Assembly: GCA_902729315.2 (NCBI GenBank)
Contig: LR746266.1
Coordinates: 6,440,259-6,504,258 of the forward strand
Direction: 5' to 3'
DNA: 64,000 nt
Source: Spirodela intermedia
Lineage: Eukaryota; Streptophyta; Magnoliopsida; Alismatales; Araceae
In this document: one piece after another, positions 37,291 to 48,276 of the stretch
Position numbering within the stretch: the first letter of the stretch is position 1
Layout: each line of letters begins with the position of its first letter
Made by a program: the position numbers and the translations under genes
Notes under the pieces: generated by a model
What the model was told of the DNA's origin: nothing
What the model saw: only the letters and a program-made list of their open reading frames with translations
Database searches by the model: none

Positions 37291-37902
37291 AACCGAGAGA
37301 TGCGGAGCTCGTCCAGCCTGACGTTCGATGCTTTGTGCGATGAAAATGCTTTTAAGTCACGTAGAACGAACCAACCGCTTGTGCGCCCAACTGCGCGCTT
37401 AGTTACAGCGCTGTCGTCTTTGGGGTGAGGGGGGAGGAACCTCTGTTGGGTCGGCAGAGCCGCACGTCCTAGTGGTGGACGGTGAAAAACGTCTCACTTG
37501 TCTCCGCTACCCTCGGGAAATCGATCCGGTTGACCCTCGAATTTCACGTTCTCTTGAAGAAGAGGATCCGGGACATAGTGGTGCATCCCCCTCGCACTGG
37601 AGCGATGCAGCTGGGCATAGCTTTGTCGGGTCAGCGCCAACGCAGATGAGGAAAGCCTCTACTGCGCTGGATTTTACGGGAGACCCACGCTGAGAAAATT
37701 CTTTCACGGCCTTCGGTCGTTGGAAGTGCCCTTTAAGGCAACCGTCTGGGGACGAAACGCCCCTTCCCTGCACTCCCTCGTCTCCTTCCGCCTCCGCCCC
37801 TCGCTCGCATCGATCCCCCGCGGGGTCTCTGCCTTTGGCTAGCCTCGTCCTGGGGCGCTTTGGTGGTTGCCGCCGCCGGCATCCTTGCTTCTGCGGCCGG
37901 AA
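37291..37902. other. Intergenic: FAAH 3' flank and ODR4 promoter
   Basis: 612-bp spacer between two plus-strand genes. GC content rises towards the ODR4 start, with a CT- and C-rich leader at about 37760-37810. No separate gene or clear TATA box is seen. Confidence 0.55.
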
Positions 37903-40900
37903 ATGGTAAAATCCGTCGTCGGGGAGGAGACGCGTCTGCAGTTCGCCGAGAACAGACTCTTCCAGTCGAACCTGCTGGCCCAGGTCAGCATGAGGCCGCC
38001 GCCTGTCCTCCCTCTAAAATTCTCGGCTTCTCTCTGTGGCGCACCAATGGAGTTCTTCTGCAGGTGGGGCTGGTAGTAGGAAAGCTGAGTTCGGGTTTGG
38101 ACCGAGGGTTCGTCTACGACCTCGTCCCCACCGCGCCCACCGATGACGGTCGACTCCCATGCTCGCTTCCCGAGATTGTCGGCGGCTCCGGCAGGGACGA
38201 CAAGAGGAAGGGTTCCAAGGGTGGGGGCGGGAAATCTCCGGCGGAGGCGCCGGCTCCTCTGATCATCGATGTCGACTGGGTCGCGGAGCATGCCCGTCAG
38301 GTTTGCCTGCAGCTCCCCTAATTATGTTTCGGTCGGATCGAGCAAAACCCCAATTCTGAATTTTGACGAGGGTGACGCCGTTCCATGCTTTGGGGTCTGC
38401 CTAAGGTCTGTTCATCTGTTTCTAGGTGGCCAGATTGCTGCTGGGTGGCATGCACGTTGTCGGGATCTATGTGTGGACTTCCGAGAGCTCGTTCAAGGCT
38501 TCTAGTCTGGTTCTCTGGCAGGTTAAGAACCACTTATTTCTGCCTTATCATCCATCACCTTCTCTTCCCCTTACGTAGAGGATCCTTTCTTAATGCCTAC
38601 TTTGTCGGCGCGACATCCGCTTTGCAGACGGTGCGGGAGGTGGCTCAAGCAACACCGTTCTACGAGAATGACCCGCAGGAGAGGCTTCTCGTCCATGCCT
38701 CGTACAGCCCGAGAAGGTGCGTGCCAAAGAAGCCTCGGAGAAAGATGCCCGACGGCGTTTTGTTTTTTTTTTCCTGTCATGAAATTAGCCTGCTTATCAT
38801 TTATATTAGCAAATATCTCTCGTGCTTGCCTCATACGCTGCGCTTCATTTACTGTTCAATGTTCCACTGTGTTTTGTGCTATCCACGCCAATGGTGAGGA
38901 GAGAGGAGGATATCCGCTAGGATGTCGGCAGCATTAGGAGATGGGATATCAACGTTCCTTGTTAACATTATAGTTGACTGAACAGAAGGAGGTGCAGGCC
39001 TTTGTTCGGTTGTATCTCTCCCCATGCTGGCTGGTCGTCCAAGTTGCCTCGGAACCATGAATGTTTTACATCTAGAGATGGCCATGCCAAGTCGACAGTG
39101 ATGGGTAGCTGGGATTAGTGTATCAGGCATTTCTAGTTCTATGGTGCGTAGTCTCTAAACTCAACCCCAATCAGGAGTCAACAAAAGAAATGGTGTCACT
39201 GGAGGGAACTCTGAAGGGACATCAGTTTAGTATGTATGCTGTAAGAAGGGCTATTGTGCCTATGTACTTTGTGCGAGGAAACCTTGCGCTGGTAGCTGCC
39301 CAGACCAATTTAATTCATTTGAGTTTTTATTCGCCTGCAGGCCCCCTTGTGTTTATTGATACGTTGCTCGCAATAGCTGACGTCATGAGTCTAGCCCTGT
39401 AGATCATTCAGAGGTTGTTACAGTACGTGCTCATGGCATTTCATGCAGAGTCTCGTGCTGGCATTAATTCTACCGTCTAAAAAGTATTATTTGCAAATGT
39501 ATACTTCTGTTTTGTGGACTCATCTGGGGGGAGTATTAGGGCTGTTTTTATCTTCGTCTCTAAATATACTATGGCAGTTGTGCTTGTGATCCTTGTGTGT
39601 TTGATCTTCCTTCACTTGTGGAAATCCATGTGATTCAATGTGGAGAAATCAGGTTCCCACGTGGTGCCTGCTTAGTCTTGCCTTTATTTTCATTTTTTAT
39701 ATCATTAATTTTGAGAGTAGTATCTACTCTCAAGATTATTTTCTTTTTTTCCATTAGATGGAAGAGCGCTGCTATCTCACTGATTGCTGTCCACTTAAAA
39801 TTAGCGCTGGAATGTTTTGGAGTACGGCATTGAATATGTCATTCTTCATCAGAAGAACTAATCATTCATGGTGGGAACTGTATTTTACTGGCTGATTCTT
39901 CTAAACATTAAAAAAAAATACCTGATGGGACTAAATGTTAAAATCAGTTGCTGCACCTTGCTGAGCACGCTGCATTGCTCTATTTCTAGTCGATCTGTAA
40001 GACCTCTGCCTGCCTTTGTGCATTTTCTGTTTATTTTTCATTTTTTTATTCAAGATGATAGTCAAATGCTCTATTTTTCGCGTCAAGTTTTCTTTTTTGA
40101 TTGGCTTTGTATTAGATATACCTCTACTCACCAGAAAGCTACCTTTATTACTGTTGAACAGATGGACCTGTAGAAACTGTATCCTAGCATCAACGAACGT
40201 ATCAACCAATCTAAGGCCCTGTGATTTCAAATGGGGAAAACTTCTGGGTTCTCTTCAGTTATTTCGATGCATTTACAAGTTTGACCAAAGGTAACTGTTC
40301 TGCCTTCTTCAACACCATGGGTTTGTTGCGTCACCTATAATTTGACCTTGGAACGGAGTCATTTGGTGAAAAATATGAGTCATCAAAAAATTACTCCACA
40401 ACATGTTTGTGCTGCTACTGGTCTCTGCCGACGGTTAATTTATTACTTCCCCAAAGGGCTGTTCTTTTGTTATTTCCTTGTCATTTATACTTGTCTTTTG
40501 ATAATTGACTGCACACTGGGGCTTCTTAGAACCTCTGGATCAGGAGATAAAGGAAACATACCTCGTTAGTTTTTTTTTTTTTAATCTTCTTTCTGAATTT
40601 TATATAGGCCTGATAAGTTAGCTTTTCTTTTTTTCTTTTTTTTAAATAGTGTTTGTGAAAGAACAAAGTGGAATATTCTACTTGAAGATGTTATAATCTG
40701 TTTTTGGATGAGTGCGTTGTAGAGGATTTTGCTTGAATCATCTCTGTTGCATTGGAAGATCCACATGACTGGTGATGTCTGTTAGTGGGCGTCCTCGCTG
40801 GAGTCACTCTAGCTGTTGTACCAGCACAACTTTCGACCAGCCGGCGGAACTTCATGCTGGTTTCATTATTTTACAGTTTACCATTCACCTCAGTTCATTG

Positions 40901-43437
40901 TTCCCCTCTTGATTCAGTGAGGCCACATCTCAAAATGGCTTAGTACATGGGTGTGTCATCGTAATGCTTTTTATGGATGACTTTTTCTCGTAAGTCATTA
41001 CAATTCCTTTTGATGTTAGATTGCCCATAATTGGAGGACCAAAGAATGAGGCATTTAAGGATGTTCTCCGAGAAGCAATTTCTGATCAGAGGAAAGAACT
41101 GAAGAATTGCACAAAAGCACTAATTGACGGGAAATTGGTATTATATTATCTTAAATACTGTATTCCAGGTTTTTATGTTGATGAGGAAAAAAAACTACTG
41201 AATCGCTTTCCACGAGTTAAATTTTATGTCTAATGATAAGCCCATTATTCCTGATTCATTTTCTGGTTTACATTTCTGTTTATGTAAGCCTTTTACTTTT
41301 CTTAACTGCATGGATTTCAAGGTTAACGAAGATCTGCAATGCATTTTAGAGGGCACACACGAAGTTGAGTTGCTTCTCCCGTTTATGAATAAGGTGTCTT
41401 CTTATGGTATGCCCCTCTTCGTATGCAGACAATATGGTCCATTCGATGCAGTATGCTATGCTCATGCTGAATATTGCTTTTTCTGATTATTTTTTCTTAA
41501 AAGCATTCAAAGAAGAGGAAATTGTTGGCCTTCTTGTCTTTACGGGAGTGATTCATGCTTCTGCATATCTGTGTCCCAAAGAAACCGTTTCAGAAGCTAT
41601 TTCTGAAGTAAAGGTATGATTTCATGTTAAAAACCGTTTCTGAAGTAAAGGTATAAATCTGCCCTCAAGTTAGGTTCTTGTTAAGTTTGACTTCTTTAGC
41701 ATATTCTCCCTAGTTTGGTATTGATTTCATGGGGAAATGAGGTTGAGTTTTATTTTTTCATTGTCACCCATTAGGTATTCTATTACTTCTTTTTAAATAA
41801 TATATTTTGCCAGTTTACGTCGAACTTCTTCATTTAATTATATTTTTTCCATTTGTGCATCTCGTCTCCCATTACGATTTACTTTCTTCTTTTAGGAGGA
41901 CATCATCAACAGCTTACAAAGTCGATTAGAAATTATATGTGAGGAAGCAGGTCTAACAGACTCATCTGTCAGCAGCAGCATAGAATCGGAGAAGGAAACA
42001 TCATTTGATGGTGTCAATTGCCAAAGTATATTGAATATGCTTAAGTGAGTGTTCTGTGTTGTTTGGATCAATTCCATCTAATGCTGAAACAGTTCTTCGA
42101 AATAGTGATTTATTTTACTAAAATTAATAAATCATTCAGGTCTGGCATGGGATTGCCACCCGGTAGCTTATTTCCAATTAACCAATGGCTGGTGATTGAA
42201 GCCACTTTTGATCAGGATGGTGATAGTGTTAGCTTCGACAAACATGTTAGATGAAGCGTCCAATGCTTCTTCATATTCACAAAGCATGCATACTCTGTAG
42301 GCTAACTTTTGGCACTTCTTAATTCACAGATTGATGCTAATGTTTCCTTAGCTCACGCGATTCTTGCGGATCTAAATTTCATGCAGTTTTTCTAACTTAT
42401 CTCACTGCATCATCGTGTTCCTTGTATGTGAATGGCATGTCGTGCTTGCCCTTATATTTCCGGTCGTAATAAGAAATTAATTTCATTGTTCAGATGTCCA
42501 AAAACCTTTTATCCTTATGTTTGAAGTCAATGCCCCTTTTCAGTTCAATACACTATTCAATGCGGGGCAATATTTATGTCAGCAATGAAAATCGAAATAA
42601 AGAATGGCATTGATGTTATCTTGGAAAGCATATATACTTTGATGTGATTGCTAAACTCAGACTTTTTTTTTAAATGAGGGAGCCCACTGCCAGTGCGAAT
42701 GTAGTTTTCTCACAGCATTCCTTTGAAACAGGTTCAATTGCACTCTTTCTTTTCCGAGAAGGGTTTTGATTCCTTGGCTGGGCAATGTGTTTGTTTGTGA
42801 TTATTTGCAACCGTCAGAGACACTCGAGGTTCGAATGCCTAACTTCCATATCCCGTACCACTTTCTCTGGCAGGATCACGGTGTAGATTCATCCTTCTGT
42901 CGTTTCAGAGCTTCCTGTCGGTTTCTCATACAATCAATATACTCTACCGATCCCCTAAAGCTTTGCGATATTTTTTCACTGTCCTAAATTCTTAATTTAG
43001 ATGTTCACGTAGATTTGTTTGATGTGCCTCGTGTTCTGGCTCATGGGTAAGTCAGGATAAAAGAGAAAAAGGAGCATGGGAGCTTTCCTTTCAGTAACTA
43101 CCGGTTGCTAGAAATTCTCTGACCTGACTCAACTATCTGTTCTGCCCAGGTTCTTGGAAGCCACTGCGGGGAGATGATGGCGATGGAATCTCCCATAGAT
43201 AACAAGTCAGTTCTGGAAGTGGAGAAAGAAGTCGCTTCTCTGACGATAAGATCATTCTGGGACGCGGCTCTGGGAAGGTCAGCACCTCTGGCTGATTGCT
43301 CGGGACGCCATGGTGCGGACCAAAGGTCGGGTGGCAGTGAATCGAAAGGTAGCAGCTCGAGCTCTCTAATTGCCATAGCTGTTCTGCTGTTCGCCATTCT
43401 GGTTGGGTGGATTATAACAAGGACACTGGTCCATTAA
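37903..43437 (+). CDS. ODR4-like membrane protein
   Basis: Plant homologue of ODR-4, a tail-anchored protein that in animals helps folding or trafficking of certain membrane proteins at the ER; the plant role is not established. Eleven exons give 492 residues: 37903-37983, 38064-38300, 38426-38521, 38628-38716, 40162-40290, 41020-41137, 41322-41406, 41504-41613, 41896-42044, 42732-42828, 43150-43437. Matching motifs are MVKSVVGEETRLQFAENRL, VGLVVGKLSSGLDRGFVYDL, RLLVHASYSPRRWTCRNC, LRPCDFKWGKLLGSLQ, FPRRVLIPWLGNVFVCDYLQ, and a C-terminal hydrophobic helix (LIAIAVLLFAILVGWII) ending six residues before the stop. The start is the first ATG in frame with the family N-terminus. Intron 4 (1445 bp) contains nothing recognised. 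Intron 9 contains an open segment that could act as an alternative last exon. Confidence 0.92.
42140..42254 (+). other. Possible alternative terminal exon of the ODR4 gene
   Basis: A TTCAG acceptor at 42139 is followed by 37 open codons in the phase left by exon 9, with ordered-looking sequence (MGLPPGSLFPINQWLVIEA), then TGA at 42252-42254. None of its internal GT donors would restore the phase needed by the exon at 42732. It could therefore only be a terminal exon, giving a protein without the FPRR block and the membrane anchor. Confidence 0.35.
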
Positions 43438-44239
43438 GTCCAACATTATAACAAGGACACTGGCTCGTTTTAATTTAATAAAAAAATTTAGGTGGAAATT
43501 TATAAGCCTTAGGCCTCTCATGCTGCAGCACTTGTAGCACTCATTTTCTAGCTGAACCCAACGGCGATAGCCCGACCGCGTCGCTGTTCGAACTCACTGC
43601 CATCGCCTTGCTTGTAGGCTGCAAGCCTCTGTCAATGTGCAAACCTGAGGGAGAACTTGGGATCTGGTGGCGGAGGTTTCTCACCCGGCATTTGGCCCCC
43701 GCCCCCGGTGGGCATGGATGAAAGCAAGCCCAAGTACTCGGTACGTGGGCTGTAAGTTTTTTCCGGTTGTGATCTTACTGCCTAGTGTACTATCGGGCTG
43801 TGGTAAATTTTCAGTATCGAAACGAGCTTGGCGCCGTAGATTAACGCCAACGCCACGCTATCCTCGCCGGAGGCGCAGAAGACAAGAGAAGCTTGTTCAT
43901 AGATCCGCTCATAGGGTTGGATAGCGCGGGCCATGCATTATGACAGGGTCTGCTGCGCACGGGCACGCCGAGAGTACGACGAGTTCATGTTCGATGCTCG
44001 GTGATGGCGTGCGTGCGTCTGGTGATATCTAAGCAACCAACCTGGGGATGTGGATGCCGGACAACTGTTTTCCTCCGATTGTCGTCTCACTTAATGCATC
44101 GAGGAATCAATTGGGTGGCGCAATTGCAATGCTCGAGGGGAGGGGTTTATTGCCTTCCTTCCTCGTATGATTGTGAAACCGGCTGGCTGGTTGGCTGGCT
44201 GTTGTGAATCCCCCTCGATGAACTCCTCTCGAACACGGT
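43438..44239. other. Intergenic: 3' flanks of convergent ODR4 and beta-xylosidase genes
   Basis: 802 bp between two stop codons. It contains a short local repeat of TATAACAAGGACACTGG (in the last ODR4 codons at about 43414 and again at about 43447) and a GGCTGGTT-type run near 44181-44201. No gene is seen. Confidence 0.6.
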
Positions 44240-47200
44240 TCATTCAATGGAGAGGGAGCGCTGCTGGCCGCCCTCGAGCATGAGAGCGTGCTCCCCCAGG
44301 CGTAGTATCCTGCTGCCGGCCTCGTCGACGATGCTCAGGTGCTCGCACGGGTCGACCGCCATTCTTGCCGTGGTGGTCGCGCCCCCGGGCCCCTTCGAAT
44401 GGACACGGTCGAATCCGATCAGCTGCTTCCGAGGAGTCCTTCCTCCTCCCCCTCCCGACGCGGAGAAGAAGAGCAGGACCGCGTGGCTGCCGTCCCTCGG
44501 GATCCCAAGCTGCCTCACCGAGACGACCACTGGGAACCCGAGCGCCGCGCACGACGACTCCGGCATCTTGTCCACGTAGACGAAATCCGCCGTCCCGTCC
44601 CGCCCTCTCACCACCTCTGCGCCGGGGGACGACGACAAGTCGATCTTGTCCGGCACCGACAGGAACTCATGCGAGTAACCAGAGTAGCTCAAGCCGTGGC
44701 CGAAGCCGTACACCACATCTCCGGTGTAGAACCTGTAAGTTCGTCCCGGGTAGTGCCGGGACGGGTCGGGCCGCATGTGCATGTCGTCCATCGGCACGCT
44801 GGTGAAGGATTCCGGGTACCACGTCATCGGCAGCCGTCCACCTGCCCACATTCCACCGGTCAAACTCGACTCCAATCAGGTTGAGAACCTCCAACACAAT
44901 CGGAGAAGGTCTCGAGCAACGCCATGCCAGGCGACTTGGAGAGAGAGAAAGAGAGAGCGAGGGAGGGGCGGGCGACGGGTCTGTAATGAAAGTTCACGAA
45001 CCTGGGTTGAACTCTCCGAAGATCACCTCGGCGAGGGCTCGCCCTCCGGCCTCTCCCGGGTAGCCAATCCACAGGATGCTCGCGATCCGGGGGTCCTCCT
45101 TGGCGAACGATACGTCGAGGGGGCCACCGCCCATGAGGACCAGCACGATGGGAAGCTTGCTGGCAGCGGCCACTACGTTCACAAGATCCTCCTGCTTACC
45201 GGGCAACAGCAAGCTCACCCGGTCGTGGTCCTCGTCCTCTTGGGTCGTGTCGAGACCGGCAACGACGACAACCGCATCTGCCTCCCGGGCGATGGCTACG
45301 GCTTCAGCGAACCCGTCATCGGAGGCGCATGGAACGCTGGGGCACCCGCTCGCGAACAAAGCCTCGCGTACGAATGCCTGCAGACCCTCATGCAGGCTCC
45401 GCCGCTTGCAGGGAATTCCTGTTTCAGTGCGAGGTGCAGCACACTAGTGAAGGGAAGTCCATGCATGCGTCGAACGGATGGCCTCAACAGTTGGGAAGCC
45501 AGAAGCAAGGCAGAGAGGGAGGAACCTGTGTAGCCCCCGCCAATAATTGTGGAATTCGAGCTCTTCGCCGCGGGACCGACGACGGCCAAGGAGGCCACGT
45601 CACCGGATCTCAGAGGCAGAAAGTTCCCCTTGTTCTTGAGGAGGACGATGCCCTGCCTCGCAGCCTCCATAGCCAGGCCCTGGTGCTCTGCGCTGCACAC
45701 ATGCCGGGGTCCTAGTTCACCAAAGGGCCCCTCCGCTGGGTCTCCGTCGAAGAGCCCGAGCCGGATTTGAACGGAGAACAGGTTGACGAGCGCTCGGTCC
45801 ACGTCTTCCTCCCGGAGCTTCCCCTGGTTGATTGCCGACTCGGCGTACGTCGTATAATACCCTCCACAATTGATATCCACGCCTTGCCGAGAAGAGCGGC
45901 GTCGTCAGAACGAGGGTGGCCAGGGCTAGCAAGCGACGAGTCAGGGTTAGAGGCCGGCGAGCACCACTCCTTACCCGCAGTCAGGGCATCGGAAACAGCA
46001 TCTTCAGGCGTGGCGGCGTATCTTTGGTACTCGTAGATCGTCGCCACGGCGTTGCAATCGGAGGTGATGTATCTACACTTCAAATACCGGTGGAATAATT
46101 AGGGAGGGAGGGAGCGGAGAATTGTCCGATCAGGCATTCCCGCAAACAGGTGTCGGGCGCACCCTTGGAGGCCCCACTCGTCCCGAGCAAGCTGCAACAA
46201 CTCCCGGCTGGCGCAAGAAGGGACGCCGTCCACCTCGTTGTAGGAGCACATCAGGCAGCTTGCTCCCCCCTCGCGGACGCAGCTCCGGAAGGGGGGCAGA
46301 TACGTGTCTCCCATGTCCTGCTCCGTCACCTTCGTCAGGAAAAATCTCGGATTAGTCCCACGACCGTGTGCTCTCCCAAAAGACAACAAAGGGCGAGCGA
46401 GTTATCTGACCAACCGACCGACCAGGGCGTTGAAGGTGTAGCGAGAGAAGTTGCCCCACGCCTCCAGATCGTAGGCCGCGTAGTGCTTGCAGCATGCGGA
46501 CAGCATCAAAGGCGAATCCCCGTCCTCACCGCCATCTCCAGACCCCAGCAAGGACCTCTTCGCTTGATTACCAGCTCTGTGACCACCACCGAGATGCCTC
46601 TGGGGTGACCACCCTCCCTGGAGGCTCTTCACGTACTCGACGGCGAACGCCGACGCAAGCATCGGGTCCTCGCCTGCCGTCTCCTGTCCCCTCCCCCAAC
46701 GGGGATCCCGGAAGAGATTTACGTTGGGCGCCCAGAAGGTGAGACCCGCTTGGCCGACGTTGTACATGGCGCGCGCCTCCACCGCTATAGCACTGGCCAC
46801 CGAGCTCCACAGCGTTCGATTGAAGGCAGCGGCCTGGAGGAGCACCTGAGGGAAAACGGTGGCCGCGGAGATGGGGCCACCGCTGAAGTTGACCCCCGGC
46901 CCGTTCTGGGCGAGGCCGTGCAAGGACTCAGACCACCACTCGTAGGCCGGGATCCCGAGGCGGGGCACCGGGGCCGCGGCGTCGGAAAGGAGTTGGAATT
47001 TTTCTCGGAGGTCAAGCCGAGAGACGATGTCATGGGCTCGCAAGTGAACGGGAAGGGAGGAGTTGCAGAAGGAGTAGGTCTGATGGGGTGTTTTTGTGCA
47101 GGGAAAACGAACTACCGCAGGATCTCCGCCGCCGCTCCCGTGATCTACTCCTCCAACTAGTGGCGCAATCTCGGCGGCGGCCCAGAACGACGGTCGGAGG

Positions 47201-47283
47201 AGGAGGAGGAGGTGTAGGAAGAAGGTTTCGTGGAGGGTAAACGCAGTAGAGCACCCCCGCGACGGGGGCGATGTCGGAGGCAT
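44240..47283 (-). CDS. Beta-D-xylosidase, glycoside hydrolase family 3 (BXL5/6/7-like)
   Basis: Secreted cell-wall enzyme releasing xylose (and possibly arabinose) from xylan side chains and oligosaccharides. Six exons (47283-46423, 46329-46163, 46072-45975, 45882-45526, 45418-45002, 44841-44240) give 833 residues. A hydrophobic N-terminal stretch, FFLHLLLLLRPSFWAAA, fits a signal peptide preceded by a long n-region. GH3 N-domain motifs are YEWWSESLHGLA, FWAPNVNLFRDPRWGRGQE, CCKHYAAYDLE and YITSDCNAV, with the expected nucleophile at D348. The C-domain has RQGIVLLKN, DHDRVSLLLPGKQ, GYPGEAGG and GGRLPMTWYP, then a fibronectin-III-like end. NPGGRLP and GGPLDVSFA point to the BXL5-7 clade. Exon 1 carries a Gly-rich insertion of about 25 residues just before CCKHY, which is unusual. 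Confidence 0.94.
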
Positions 47284-48276
47284 GCTAATCGCCGACTTTT
47301 GGGCACGGCGTAGCAGGCGGTCGGGAGGGACGCTGGAAGTGGATAAGGCTTCAGCGACGGGTCCGCGTAGAAATAGATCACGGCCGCGTCGTCCAATCCC
47401 TCAGTAATTTCATGCTTCTGATTAATCGGCGCTGTAAATCTCATTGCCCATCGACAGCTCCGACAAGGAAGGATTTTTTCCTTTTAATGGTCAGATCTCG
47501 ACACGCCGAGAAGAGCATGCAGTCTGGGGCGAGGTCACAGAAGATCCATGGAACCGGACGGAAATGTTGTCTTGAAGCCGCCGGATCGAACCCGCATTCA
47601 AGGGCTGAAATCGGCTCAGAATTACCGGAAAGGACTACCATTTACTCCCCGCGATGGACGACTACAAGTCACTATTGAATTGCCTGTAATAATTCTAAAA
47701 GATAAAATGGATGCGGTGCCATTCGAGCAGACTAGCGTGGCAATGGGAGCGCAGCCACCGGTTTCGGCAAGATGAGGACGGGCGGCCGTGGAGCCGGGGA
47801 GCGCAGAGCTCGGTGCTGCCTCGCCCAGAAAACGAAACGCCGCCCGTCTCCCCCCCTCTCAGCATCGCCATTAATAAGGCTGCTTCATCCCGCTGCTCTC
47901 CCAGAATGGGCGACGATGCTCAGTGGGGGCCAACACCTGAAATTCGGTGGGGGTGGCAAAACCAGCTCACCCTCCAGATCACCACCGCGCGCAAATAATG
48001 TCCCAGCACCGAAGGCTCACCATCCACTTCAAATCAGAGTATCCTTATTGCGCCAGCGCAGCTGCAATCTTTTTCTTACTGTCGTGTGACGGCATCCCTC
48101 AGCCAGGTTAAAAAACAAAACAAAAAAGAAACCCGAAAAAGAAAAATTGTTTCCGAAAGCAATCAGGCGAGGAAGGAATCTCGTCCGGCGGCCCTGCAAG
48201 TCCTCGTCAATAACGGAGTGAGTGTTCGGCCGCAGAACGCAATCTGAAAGCAGAAACTGGGCGGGAGGGGTTGGGC
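47284..48276. other. Intergenic: beta-xylosidase promoter and 3' flank of the mutase-like gene
   Basis: 993 bp between two minus-strand genes. The left part should be the beta-xylosidase promoter, with at best a weak TATA-like CTATTT near 47371-47377 on the minus strand. The right part, with A-rich sequence at about 48110-48150, should be the 3' UTR of the next gene. No gene is seen. Confidence 0.55.
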
